NCBI RefSeq assembly: GCF_001312865.1
Contig: NZ_BBER01000002.1
Span: forward strand, 1-64,000
Length of the DNA stretch: 64,000 bases
From: Lacticaseibacillus thailandensis DSM 22698 = JCM 13996
Lineage (GTDB): Bacteria > Bacillota > Bacilli > Lactobacillales > Lactobacillaceae
Direction: 5' to 3'
Shown: piece by piece, positions 13,345 to 23,346 of the stretch
Layout: the number at the start of each line of letters is the position of its first letter
How positions within the stretch are numbered: the stretch's first letter is position 1
Program-made: the position numbers and the translations under genes
The notes under the pieces: model-generated
What the model was told of the DNA's origin: nothing
The model's database searches: none
Seen by the model: only the letters and a program-made list of their open reading frames with translations

Positions 13345-16300
13345 TCCTTTTGCAAAGTGCCAACAAGCAGTATGTTTCCGGTGTTCCCCGCAGGTGCGGG
13401 GGTAATCCCCAACCAGTGACACACGTCCACCGGCATAGTCAGTGTTCCCCGCAGGTGCGGGGGTAATCCTCGAAATGGCCCCGAGCACCAATCCCTTTTT
13501 GTGTGTTCCCCGCAGGTGCGGGGGTAATCCTGGACGACTGTTGGTCGCCTTGGCCATTTAAAAGTGTTCCCCGCAGGTGCGGGGGTAATCCTTTTGGTGA
13601 TGGTCGCTGCCAGACCGGTGATGTGTGTTCCCCGCAGGTGCGGGGGTAATCCTTTAGAGAAGCACGAGCTAGTCAACTATTTGATGTGTTCCCCGCAGGT
13701 GCGGGGGTAATCCCCCCAAAGGGGATGGCCAGTATCAGCACGCTAAGTGTTCCCCGCAGGTGCGGGGGTAATCCTATAACACCCTACCGACCAGCAGACA
13801 ACACTTTGTGTTCCCCGCAGGTGCGGGGGTAATCCTTTACATGTTCCCCGCATAAGCCGGGTTTTTGTGTGTTCCCCGCAGGTGCGGGGGTAATCCTCAA
13901 GGCCCTACAGGCACAGGTCAAAAGTCTGGGTGTTCCCCGCAGGTGCGGGGGTAATCCTGCTGATTATTGGATTAAGTTGTACAGCGCCGGGTGTTCCCCG
14001 CAGGTGCGGGGGTAATCCTGTGCCGGGTCGCCTTGGTGACCGTCACCATCTGTGTTCCCCGCAGGTGCGGGGGTAATCCCAGGTCATAAAAGTACCCCAC
14101 GAGGTCGCCCATGTGTTCCCCGCAGGTGCGGGGGTAATCCTGATGCTAGGTGGTGCCCATGGTGGATTTAGTGGTGTTCCCCGCAGGTGCGGGGGTAATC
14201 CTTAAGCCTCGTTATCAATTAAATCTTGCGTGAAGTGTTCCCCGCAGGTGCGGGGGTAATCCCGCTCGTCCGGCTAAGTCCAGCGAACTCCACCGGTGTT
14301 CCCCGCAGGTGCGGGGGTAATCCCCGCTCAAACACAGCTAAAAGCAGTCGAGTGGAGTGTTCCCCGCAGGTGCGGGGGTAATCCTACCAGTAGTGAATAT
14401 CGTTGTCGCCGCTGTAAGTGTTCCCCGCAGGTGCGGGGGTAATCCCGACCGTGTTACGCTCATCGGCCATGCCAAACTGTGTTCCCCGCAGGTGCGGGGG
14501 TAATCCCATTACCGCACACAACGCTGAACTTGCGGATGTGTTCCCCGCAGGTGCGGGGGTAATCCTTTGCTAAATGGTTCTTGGCCGTGGCAGTGGTTGT
14601 GTTCCCCGCAGGTGCGGGGGTAATCCCTGAAACCGAAGTCACCCTAGCAAGTATTACGGGTGTTCCCCGCAGGTGCGGGGGTAATCCCTACGTACTCAAC
14701 GCCATCTACTAATACAAGTTGTGTTCCCCGCAGGTGCGGGGGTAATCCTCGGTCATGTTATACACCGCCTTTCAGCAAGTGTTCCCCGCAGGTGCGGGGG
14801 TAATCCACCCCAGCGCTTTTGTTCACGTGAAGGTCGATGTGTTCCCCGCAGGTGCGGGGGTAATCCTGTTATATGCACTGGCCGCGTCGTCCCGCGCCTG
14901 TGTTCCCCGCAGGTGCGGGGGTAATCCCGAAGCACTCGGATCGTTTAAGTAGAAATCGGAGTGTTCCCCGCAGGTGCGGGGGTAATCCTGTCTGGTAAAT
15001 ACATTAAGGACAAACGTCCCAGTGTTCCCCGCAGGTGCGGGGGTAATCCCGACGACAGCATCGACTTGGACGAACACCCAGAGTGTTCCCCGCAGGTGCG
15101 GGGGTAATCCCTAACGGAGACGCAGAAGACGTACGCCATCAAGGTGTTCCCCGCAGGTGCGGGGGTAATCCTTGTTGTGCCCAATAATCTTAAAGCTGTG
15201 CTCAGTGTTCCCCGCAGGTGCGGGGGTAATCCCACTGAACGCGGCTTTGAAAAGCATGTTTGGTAGTGTTCCCCGCAGGTGCGGGGGTAATCCCGACGAA
15301 CGCCCACGAACCGAAATGCCGTTAAAGTGTTCCCCGCAGGTGCGGGGGTAATCCTGGCGATTTTGACGTCGTGTGCAGCTCGCTGTAGTGTTCCCCGCAG
15401 GTGCGGGGGTAATCCCTGCGTCAATGCAGTGGTTGTAACTGTCGACTGGTGTTCCCCGCAGGTGCGGGGGTAATCCCACCGGCTGGCCCTGAGCCTCATC
15501 AACAATATTGTGTTCCCCGCAGGTGCGGGGGTAATCCACAGATCATCGTCTTCGGTGTCGTCTTCCCAGTGTGTTCCCCGCAGGTGCGGGGGTAATCCTT
15601 ACTTTTGCTATAAGCTAAATGCCCAAAGAGAGTGTTCCCCGCAGGTGCGGGGGTAATCCTAGATAACTACAAATTAAGTAAAGCCCAAACTGGTGTTCCC
15701 CGCAGGTGCGGGGGTAATCCCAAAGATTTGGACGACGAGGCGGAATTACGTTCGTGTTCCCCGCAGGTGCGGGGGTAATCCTACAGCCCTTACGAGCGGA
15801 AGATGGAAATGGCGGTGTTCCCCGCAGGTGCGGGGGTAATCCCAACGTCCAGAAAACGGCCGACGGTGACCGTCTGTGTTCCCCGCAGGTGCGGGGGTAA
15901 TCCCGACGAGGCCCGGGAAGCAATCTAAGCACGACAGTGTTCCCCGCAGGTGCGGGGGTAATCCTCAACGTTTTGCCCTTTTTGTTTTACTCTCGATGTG
16001 TTCCCCGCAGGTGCGGGGGTAATCCTGTGGTTTTTGTACATGCTGGCAATGGCGTATTGTGTTCCCCGCAGGTGCGGGGGTAATCCCGCGAGTCACGTGA
16101 ACAGGATATTCGCGATGGAGTGTTCCCCGCAGGTGCGGGGGTAATCCCCCAGGGTAGTAATCTAGTGAACGCGTATCCCAGTGTTCCCCGCAGGTGCGGG
16201 GTTAATCCCTTCTTGCAGATAAGGCATTCCGTGGTCTACCCGTGTTCCCCGCAGGTGCGGGGGTAATCCTCAGATTCATTTTTATATGGACGACCAACCA

Positions 16301-17000
16301 CGGTGTTCCCCGCAGGTGCGGGGGTAATCCTGGCAAACTGTGCTTCAACCATCAGGTGAGCACGTGTTCCCCGCAGGTGCGGGGGTAATCCTAGTGTTGT
16401 TGGTGTTGCCCAACGTCACCGCGTGTGTTCCCCGCAGGTGCGGGGGTAATCCTAAAAATCCAGCTCCATTAATAGCACCAAAACTGTGTTCCCCGCAGGT
16501 GCGGGGGTAATCCTTAAATCTTGCGTAAACGGGTCGTCATTGCCATGTGTTCCCCGCAGGTGCGGGGGTAATCCTGCCCAATCCTTTGCCAAGAAAAGAG
16601 GTGTTATGTGTTCCCCGCAGGTGCGGGGGTAATCCTATATATTGATTAGTAATGTCTTTAATTAAATCGTGTTCCCCGCAGGTGCGGGGGTAATCCCGCC
16701 TATAAATTTAAAGGTCACAACAACATCTAGTGTTCCCCGCAGGTGCGGGGGTAATCCTCATTCGTGAAAGTAATATTCAAGAAAACGTTGGTGTTCCCCG
16801 CAGGTGCGGGGGTAATCCTCTAAATAGTACGGTGCAGAGTTTTATTAATCCGTGTTCCCCGCAGGTGCGGGGGTAATCCCTCTTTTTCGTGCTTGCCATT
16901 GTACACGTAGAGGTGTTCCCCGCAGGTGCGGGGGTAATCCTGGCATGGTAGTTGCTGGTAAGGATGCTTTAGTGTGTTCCCCGCAGGACGGGGGTAATCC

Positions 17001-17163
17001 TGCGCTTTTGCAGCTTTTTGACAACTCCATCCGCCGTACTAGTGGATTGGGACTCATCAGCTTCGGTCTGTGCACCGGCCTTAGTCGCGTCATCGGTATG
17101 TTCATCAGCTTCGGTAGATTCAGTTGTCCCTGTTTGTGCTTCTGTGTCTGTCTCGTTGTCCAT
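17001..17163 (-). pseudogene. 5' fragment of a probable phage scaffold-like gene joined to the array end
   Basis: On the minus strand an ATG at 17163 behind GAGGAGG opens an acidic protein, MDNETDTEAQTGTTESTEAD..., with DGVVKKLQKR where the array begins. Beyond that the frame reads through the last repeat into nonsense and stops at 16969. An acidic N-terminus followed by KLQKR resembles phage capsid scaffold proteins; I infer this from pattern only. The gene has lost everything after about residue 54. Confidence 0.5.
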
Positions 17164-17247
17164 TTTGTGGGCCTCCTCGAATATGCAGTCATGGGAGACC
17201 AGTCTCACGCCGTTCTTTAGCGTCCGCGGCATAGGTTGAATGGCATA

Positions 17248-17275
17248 GAAAAAGCCCCAGTCTTAAGACTGAGGG
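17248..17275 (-). terminator. Rho-independent terminator, minus strand
   Basis: CCTCAGTCTTAAGACTGGGG followed by CTTTTT on the minus strand; it ends the small gene at 17299-17544. Confidence 0.8.
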
Positions 17276-17298
17276 TCAAAGAATTTAATGTTTATAAT

Positions 17299-17544
17299 TT
17301 AGGGGATAATTTTGCTCCATTCCTCTGCTGTAAGCTCAGGAATTGGGGTGTTAGAGTCGATTGCTTCATTTACATCACGAGTCATGTCCTTAACGCCCTG
17401 TTCTAGCTCGTCCGGATGTTGCTCAATGTGCAATGGATCCCACCAGCCAATAATTCGTTCCGGAAATGGCGCACCAAAGTGGTCCTCGTAAGCCCGCTTA
17501 ATGAGATTAATTTGTGTAATGTAATCCTCATTAATCATGTCCAT
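17299..17544 (-). CDS. Small protein of unknown function
   Basis: 81 residues (MDMINEDYITQINLIKRAYEDHFGAP...), soluble, acidic, with a WWDPLHIEQHP motif and ending EEWSKIIP. Start ATG 17544 lies next to AAAGGGG; a GTG one codon upstream is possible. It has its own terminator. I do not recognise the family. It may belong to the phage-like remnant next to it. Confidence 0.6.
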   Translation of the reverse strand: MDMINEDYITQINLIKRAYEDHFGAPFPERIIGWWDPLHIEQHPDELEQGVKDMTRDVNEAIDSNTPIPELTAEEWSKIIP

Positions 17545-17762
17545 CACCCCTTTAGAATTATGCCGATAATCAGGTCAAGATACTCCGGGTACTCTGTAAT
17601 TTTAGTATACACCCCGGCCGTTAATGTAACTCGTTAACCGCCCGTCATCGGGCTCGAAAATACTCTCGAGGCCCATTGATAATACCTCTGTTGCGTTAGG
17701 ATGGTCTTTGTCAATATAGGGATTAATGAATTTATCTTTTTTTTAGTGAATTCGTTTGGCCT

Positions 17763-18294
17763 TTAGCCAAAATTAGGAAATAAGTCAGAAATTTGTTCAG
17801 GGGTTTCGTCTTTCGTATGGCGCCCTATAAACTGTTTTTCAATGCGAACCAAGTCAGAAATAAAGCTATCAATCATGTGCCGATTTCGTGAAAGGGCGTA
17901 GTCTGTCGCTCACCATTCACATAAATACTAATGTCCTCGCCTGGGCTAGCTCCTCTAAGGTAGTGCTGTCCCTTAATATCAGCCAGCCCGGGACTGAAAA
18001 AGCTTCAGCTCTTAACGCGGGCCAAGAACCATTAGTTGTTATCCATGACATAATCAACCCATTGCTTAGGATAATATAAAATGCATCCTGAAGCTGATTC
18101 TTGACCTTGATACTGGAACGAGGATACCAGTTTTTATCTGGTATCCTCGCATCCATCTTCCGGTACTGTTTGAATGTGCTTTTCAGTGTTGCCTTATCAC
18201 CCAGCATCCCCGCCATATTGTATTTAATGTTAAATGATCTACCCAATTCAATCAGATCTTGATTGCTTGCAGTGCCTAGGTTAACTGACTTCAT
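17763..18294 (-). pseudogene. Unknown protein, reading frame broken
   Basis: Starts MKSVNLGTASNQDLIELGR (ATG 18294 after GGGAGAG) and runs about 125 residues. Near 17940 the coding sense moves to another frame (GEDISIYVNGERQTTPFHEIG) and near 17880 to a third (MIDSFISDLVRIEKQFIGRH...PNFG) ending at 17763. Together this is a soluble protein of about 175 residues that I cannot assign. Two indels separate the parts. Confidence 0.5.
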
Positions 18295-18472
18295 ACTCTC
18301 CCTTAATTTTTTTTGTATTAGAATCGTAATTTTGCATTTGGCAAGCGCTAACCGACCCGCTAATATCACTTTGCTTGTCATTTGAATTGCCAATTAGCCG
18401 TACCTTGTATTCACAATAATCCTATTTATGTTTTGCTTACTGTGAGCTAGCCGCCGTTGAGTACAACCACAT

Positions 18473-19003
18473 CTATGTGGCCCTTTGCCCCAATTCTTGT
18501 ACCGCCTGCACCGTCGCCGCCACTACCACCTCATAGTCCACGGTTGTTATGCCGAGGATCTGGCGGTTCCACTCGGCGGCCACGCCCATGCACAGGGTGT
18601 GTAGCAGTGCGGCGGAGACGGGGGTGCTGCCATTCCCACCATTGGTCGGTTCCACATGCCGCACCAGTTGCTCCAAGTGGGTGGCTAGTCGACCCACAAA
18701 GTTGATTTCACGTTGCTCAGCCAATTGGCGGAAGATAATCTTTTTGGCGTCCAATTCGTAACCGGTCAGGTCGAGGATGTCCTCCCAGCGCAGGTAGTCA
18801 AAGTTTTGGTCGATGGTATCGCGGAGGGTGTCTTCGATGATCCATTCTGCCACCGCAAATTTGTCGTCGAAGTATTCGTAAAATGTTTGTCGACGTAAAC
18901 CCGCCGCCCGCATAATGGTAGAAATTGCCGTATGCTCAAAGCCGTCGCGCACCAGGACCCTGGTGAACGCTACGGCTATTTTTTTGCGCGTAATGTAAGT
19001 CAT
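18473..19003 (-). CDS. dhaS: TetR-family activator of the dihydroxyacetone kinase operon, DhaS
   Basis: 176 residues from ATG 19003 behind GGAGG. N-terminal HTH: HTAISTIMRAAGLRRQTFYEYFDDKFAVAEWI, then a TetR ligand-binding helical domain. In Lactococcus lactis DhaS works with DhaQ as an activator of dhaKLM. Here dhaS follows dhaQ directly (overlap-close) and diverges from dhaKLM-glpF, and a matching operator lies in the divergent region. That context makes the assignment firm. Confidence 0.85.
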   Translation of the reverse strand: MTYITRKKIAVAFTRVLVRDGFEHTAISTIMRAAGLRRQTFYEYFDDKFAVAEWIIEDTLRDTIDQNFDYLRWEDILDLTGYELDAKKIIFRQLAEQREINFVGRLATHLEQLVRHVEPTNGGNGSTPVSAALLHTLCMGVAAEWNRQILGITTVDYEVVVAATVQAVQELGQRAT

Positions 19004-19012
19004 CACAGCCTC

Positions 19013-20007
19013 CTACGCTTGCGGCCAACTAGGCGTCTGCACTGGTGCTTGCAGTAACTGCAACCATGACGGATCCACCAGGTGCAACAATGAGAGTGAT
19101 AGGCCGTGCATGCCGTTGGAGCTGAGAAAGGTACCCACTTTGGCGAAATCAACGTGCACACCCGCCAGAGAGAGTAATTGGCGCACGTCGTTGGCAAATA
19201 CGAGGGTCTCCATCGCGGTCGTACCCCCGAGGGAATCTACTAACACGGCAAAGTGGTCATCTGCACGCCAGTGGAAGTTGATTTGGAGCTTATTCACCAA
19301 CTCGTGGGCCAGCATTTCCGAAGATTGGAATGGCTCTTCGTGGTACCCCGGCTCTCCGTGAATGCCCACGCCGTACGAAATGGTGTTTTCGGGTAATTTG
19401 AAGGAGGGGTTGCTGTGTCCGGGGATGACTGCGCCGCTCGAAGAGAAGCCAATTGTTTTGATTTCCGGCAGCAACTGGTCAGCCAGCCGCTGCAGTTTGT
19501 CCACCGACATCCCCTGCGCGGCTGCTGCCCCGATGATTTTATGTACCAACACAGTGCCGGCAACGCCACGCCGCCGTTGTTGGAAGTCGGTCCCGGCGAC
19601 GGACACGTCATCGCGCACGATAGCCATACCCACATGCCAGCCGGCTTGACGCAATTCATCCCGGGCTGCGGTGAACTGGGTGACATCCTGCACAAAATTT
19701 TTTTTACGATGAAAAATGCCCGGTGCTGCTTGGTGGCTGCGTGTACGACCTTGATGATCTCTTTGGCGGTGGGTGGCATGAAGAAGTCACCCATGATGGC
19801 ACCCGTTAACATGCCTGTCCCCACGTACCCCCAGTGTGCGGGGTCATGGCCACTACCCCCACCAGCAAAGACGGGAACGGTGGTATCCACAAAGGCGCGG
19901 TCAATAAACCCGTGCGTTGCCGGTACGGCCATTAGCTGCGGGTGTGCCCACGTGATACCGTCGCGCATCTCGGTTAAAGCGTTGCTGGGGTCATTTAGAA
20001 TTTGCAT
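19013..20007 (-). pseudogene. dhaQ: DhaK paralogue / coactivator DhaQ, frameshifted as read
   Basis: Homologous along its length to the DhaK at 20161: GGGSGHDPAHWGYVGTGML near the N-terminus, RRRGVAGTVLVHKI, and YGVGIHGEPGYHEEP carrying the dihydroxyacetone-binding His. The frame changes near 19697, at an 8-base homopolymer (T8 on the plus strand), splitting the gene into 20007-19700 and 19693-19013. In lactococci DhaQ binds dihydroxyacetone and stimulates DhaS. Start ATG 20007 behind GGAGG. It could alternatively be a second DhaK, but the link with dhaS and the divergence from DhaK favour DhaQ. Confidence 0.8.
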
Positions 20008-20074
20008 GGTTGTGCCTCCGTGATCAGTAATCGATACTCCGATTATACTGCAAGGGTTGGTCAATCCTGAAAAC

Positions 20075-20096
20075 GGACACATTACGCTTTCTGTCC
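20075..20096. promoter_or_regulatory. Probable DhaS operator
   Basis: GGACACAT-N6-TTCTGTCC lies in the dhaQ/dhaK divergent region. The L. lactis DhaS site, as I recall it, is GGACACAT-N6-ATTTGTCC, so the left half is identical and the right half nearly so. It likely controls dhaK and perhaps dhaQS. Confidence 0.75.
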
Positions 20097-20160
20097 CTGT
20101 TAATGTATCCGCTTACAATATAAAATAAGTACGAATAATACAAAAAGGGAGACGAAATTG

Positions 20161-21156
20161 ATGAAGAAAATCATTAATGATCCAGCTAACGTAGTCGACG
20201 AAATGCTCGATGGCTTGGTCCGCGGGTATCCCCAGTATGTGGAGCGTATTCCTAACACGGGTGCCATCATCCGCAGCAACAAGGCGTCGATGCAGGGTAA
20301 AGTTGGCATCGTGAGCGGCGGTGGTAGTGGTCACGAACCGGCGCACCCAGGCTATGTGGGCAAAGGTATGCTCAGTGGCGCGGTTGCCGGGCAAGTATTT
20401 ACGTCCCCCACGCCCGACCAAATTTATGCGGCGATTAAGGCCGTTAACACCGGCAGTGGTGTCTTTCTAGTCGTTAAAAATTACTCCGGCGACGTGATGA
20501 ATTTTGACATGGCGAAGGACATGGCGGAACTGGACGACATTCCGGTGAAGTCGATTGTTGTGGATGACGACATTGCCGTCAAGGATAGCCTGTACACACA
20601 AGGACGGCGCGGGGTTGCCGGCACGGTCTTCATGCACAAAATTCTTGGCGCGGCTGCGGACCAGGGGGCCACGTTGGATGAACTCGATGCGTTGGCTCAA
20701 AAAGTGCTGCCAAACATCAAAACGATTGCTGTTGCCTTATCGGCTGCGACCGTGCCCGAAGTGGGCAAGCCCGGGTTCGAATTGGCAGACGACGAAATTG
20801 AGTATGGTGTGGGCATCCACAGCGAGCCTGGCTACCGGCGGGAAAAGTTGCAACCATCCAAAGCGTTGGTCGCGGAACTAGTGGGCAAAATTGATGATGA
20901 GCAACACCTGACTGCCGATAAACAGTACGCTGTTTTGGTCAACGGCATGGGTGCAACCCCATTGATGGAACAGTATATTTTCACGCACGACTTGCTCAAT
21001 AATTTGGGTGACCGCGGGATCAAGCCGGCGTTTACCAAGATTGGCAATTACATGACCTCGATCGACATGGCGGGGATTTCCCTGACAATCTTTGAACTAG
21101 CTGATCCACAGTGGTTGGATTACTTGAACTATCCAGTAGAAACGATTGCTTGGTAA
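20161..21156 (+). CDS. dhaK: Dihydroxyacetone kinase substrate-binding subunit DhaK
   Basis: 331 residues, intact. GGGSGHEPAHPGYVGKGML (His), NYSGDVMNFDMA (Asp) and GVGIHSEPGYRRE (the His that binds dihydroxyacetone covalently) are all present. PTS-dependent kinase: DhaM passes phosphate to ADP on DhaL, which phosphorylates dihydroxyacetone held by DhaK. Start ATG 20161 behind GGGAG; the preceding TTG is in frame but less likely. First gene of dhaKLM-glpF. Confidence 0.95.
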   Translation: MKKIINDPANVVDEMLDGLVRGYPQYVERIPNTGAIIRSNKASMQGKVGIVSGGGSGHEPAHPGYVGKGMLSGAVAGQVFTSPTPDQIYAAIKAVNTGSGVFLVVKNYSGDVMNFDMAKDMAELDDIPVKSIVVDDDIAVKDSLYTQGRRGVAGTVFMHKILGAAADQGATLDELDALAQKVLPNIKTIAVALSAATVPEVGKPGFELADDEIEYGVGIHSEPGYRREKLQPSKALVAELVGKIDDEQHLTADKQYAVLVNGMGATPLMEQYIFTHDLLNNLGDRGIKPAFTKIGNYMTSIDMAGISLTIFELADPQWLDYLNYPVETIAW

Positions 21157-21165
21157 GGGGGCCTC

Positions 21166-21759
21166 ATGATGACAAAATTAACGGTAACGACAGCACAGCA
21201 ATGGTTAGATGGGTTTGCGGCTGCGATTGCGGCACACAAGGACTATTTAAGTGAGTTGGACACGCCAATTGGTGACGGTGACCATGGCAGCAATATGGCC
21301 CGCGGGTTGACCGCCGTGCAGGCCGCGATTGATGGCCAAGATTTTGCGGGGTTGAAGGACCTCTTCAAAGCTGTGGCGATGGCGCTGATCAGCAAAGTTG
21401 GTGGCGCATCGGGCCCACTGTATGGTACGGCCTTCCTGGAAATGGCTAAGTTAGGTGACCAGGATGCTGATTTGGGTCACCTGCTGGATGCGGCTTTAGC
21501 CGGCATTCGTAAGCGTGGTGGTGCGGCTCCTGGCGATAAGACTTTGGTTGACGTATGGACGCCGGTCGTTGAGGCCGTGAAGGCGGGTAGCTTGACCCAA
21601 ACGGTAGTGGATGACGCAGTCAACAGTACCAAGGATATGGTTGCACGCAAAGGTCGTGCCTCGTACCTGGGTGAACGGTCGGTTGGTCACCTCGACCCCG
21701 GTAGCGTTTCTAGTGGTTACTTGTTCACGGCGCTGATTGCAACGGGGGTGTTTGCATGA
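21166..21759 (+). CDS. dhaL: Dihydroxyacetone kinase ADP-binding subunit DhaL
   Basis: About 196 residues with the metal/ADP-binding pattern TPIGDGDHGSNMARG, GGASGPLYGTAFLEM, KRGGAAPGDKTLVDVW and a C-terminal GRASYLGERSVGHLDPG. It carries the ADP cofactor. Two adjacent ATG codons (21166, 21169) are possible starts. It overlaps dhaM by ATGA. Confidence 0.95.
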   Translation: MMTKLTVTTAQQWLDGFAAAIAAHKDYLSELDTPIGDGDHGSNMARGLTAVQAAIDGQDFAGLKDLFKAVAMALISKVGGASGPLYGTAFLEMAKLGDQDADLGHLLDAALAGIRKRGGAAPGDKTLVDVWTPVVEAVKAGSLTQTVVDDAVNSTKDMVARKGRASYLGERSVGHLDPGSVSSGYLFTALIATGVFA

Positions 21760-22123
21760 CCTATGGCATTGTCATTGCGTCACACGTTGCCGACATTGCC
21801 CGTGGTGTGGCCACGTTGGCCCAGCAGCTGCGCCCAACGTGCCCATCACCTTTGCCGGTGGTACGGACGATGATGGTATCGGCAGTAGCATGAGCAAAAT
21901 AAGCGCGGCCATCGACGCGAACACCGCCGATGAGTTGCTGGCATTTTACGATTTAGGGAGCGCCAAAATGAACCTGGACATGGCCGTTGAGCTGGCCGAT
22001 AAACCGGTGCACGTTTACGACGTGGCGCTAATCGAAGGAGCATACAGTGCGGCGACGCTCATTGGTGCTGGGGTGGACTTGGCCGCGATTGAGGCACAGT
22101 TACAACCACTGAAGATTAAATGA
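21756..22123 (+). pseudogene. dhaM: Phosphotransfer subunit DhaM, frameshifted as read
   Basis: EIIA-mannose-like domain of about 122 residues: MTYGIVIASHVADIARGV holds the phosphorylated His, then PNVPITFAGGTDDDGIGSS. As read, a missing base near 21827 (CAGCAGCT-GCGCCC) shifts the frame. It should receive phosphate from HPr. ATG overlaps the dhaL stop. The last subunit before glpF. Confidence 0.88.
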
Positions 22124-22135
22124 GGAGCGGGTGCC

Positions 22136-22846
22136 ATGAGCGGATTCTTGGGTGAATTTCTGGGTACCATGGTACTAATTGTGTTTGGGGTTGGTAGTGG
22201 TGCTGCTACTAATCTAAAGGGTAATTATGCCCGTCATCAAAACTGGACGTTCATCGCGTTGGCTTGGGGCTTAGCGGTAACGTTCGGGGTCTATGTCGCT
22301 GGGCAGTTTGGGTCCCAAGGGCACTTGAACCCCGCGGTGACGATTGGGTTTGCGGCTTTTGGCTTCTTTCCGTGGCCGCAAGTTGGTGGTTACCTCTTGG
22401 GCCAATTTCTGGGGGCCTTTGTTGGTGCCGTCATCGTCATCATTCAGTACTACCCGCACTTTAAGTCAGCACGGCGGGGCACGGATGACGGTAATTCGGT
22501 CGGTATCTTCGCGACCGGACCGGCCATCAATAACCCGTTATTTAACTACCTGAGCGAAACGATTGCGACCTTCTTCTTCGTCTTTGTGTTACTGAACCTA
22601 GGTAACTTCACTACCGGGTTGAAGCCATTGATTGTGGGCCTGCTGATCGTTGTAGTTGGGCAAACGCTCGGTGGGACTACCGGGTTTGCAATCAACCCGG
22701 CGCGTGATTTTGCGCCACGCCTGGCCTACGCCATTTTGCCGGTGCCGAACAAGGGCACTGCCAACTGGACGTACGCCTGGGTACCAATCCTTGGTCCCCT
22801 GTCTGGTGGGTTGATTGCGGCTGCCCTGGAAGCCGTGTTGAAGTAG
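22136..22846 (+). CDS. glpF: Glycerol facilitator / aquaglyceroporin
   Basis: 236 residues, six membrane helices with the two NPA boxes HLNPAVTIG and AINPARDFAPR. The Asp after the second NPA-R is typical of glycerol-permeable members. Start ATG 22136 behind GAGGAG, 12 bp after dhaM, so it belongs to the operon and probably imports glycerol or dihydroxyacetone for it. A terminator follows directly. Confidence 0.93.
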   Translation: MSGFLGEFLGTMVLIVFGVGSGAATNLKGNYARHQNWTFIALAWGLAVTFGVYVAGQFGSQGHLNPAVTIGFAAFGFFPWPQVGGYLLGQFLGAFVGAVIVIIQYYPHFKSARRGTDDGNSVGIFATGPAINNPLFNYLSETIATFFFVFVLLNLGNFTTGLKPLIVGLLIVVVGQTLGGTTGFAINPARDFAPRLAYAILPVPNKGTANWTYAWVPILGPLSGGLIAAALEAVLK

Positions 22847-22861
22847 GAGCATAGACAGTAA

Positions 22862-22894
22862 GCACCGTGAGTGGCTTTGCTCACGGTGCTTTTT
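22862..22894 (+). terminator. Terminator of dhaKLM-glpF
   Basis: GCACCGTGAG-TGGCTTTG-CTCACGGTGC followed by TTTTT. Confidence 0.92.
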
Positions 22895-22974
22895 GCGCAT
22901 GGACAAGTACTGTGCCCACGTCATCGCACCACGTTCATTAGTTCCACCTTATCCAACCCTCACGCAAATAATTA

Positions 22975-23003
22975 TTGCAACCGTTTCCCGGTCTTGCTAC
23001 TAT
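22975..23003 (+). promoter_or_regulatory. Sigma-A-type promoter of a short transcript
   Basis: TTGCAA (22975-22980), 17 bp, TACTAT (22998-23003). It fires into the 370-bp segment ending at the terminator 23347-23379. Confidence 0.6.
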
Positions 23004-23179
23004 TAACTCAAGGGGATGATGGTAGCAATCCCCCGCAGTTGCGCAAAGTCACGAGGGCGATGGGGGTTATCGCATTCGTGCATGGTTGCTTTATGATCGA
23101 TTAACGGTGTAAGTGTTAGGTTGCATAGCGACAGGCGGTGCAACATCAGCACCTGTCTGTTGCCAAAGGAGTGGTGCCC

Positions 23180-23266
23180 ATGAACCAACCCGGTAATACC
23201 CAGTACCGTTGGCCAGCAACTTATGGCGACGGTACTAGCGACGGGGCTGATACTGAGTGGCGGTGA
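23180..23266 (+). CDS. Possible 28-residue small protein
   Basis: AAAGGAG ends 8 bp before the ATG. The predicted peptide starts MNQPGNTQYRW and ends TEWR; it is hydrophilic, without a membrane segment. The ribosome-binding site and its place inside a promoter-terminator unit are the only support. Confidence 0.35.
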   Translation: MNQPGNTQYRWPATYGDGTSDGADTEWR

Positions 23267-23346
23267 AGCAAGCTCAAAATAAATGTCTCACCCTTAAACT
23301 TTTTTTCTACACGCAGTTTTGCTTCAATCACTTGGTTTGTCAATGA

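Noticed and set aside
13869-13930. Extra repeat inside spacer 12 counted as an array repeat
   Set aside because: It lacks the second half of the repeat and would break the 61-bp period; it is part of the spacer.
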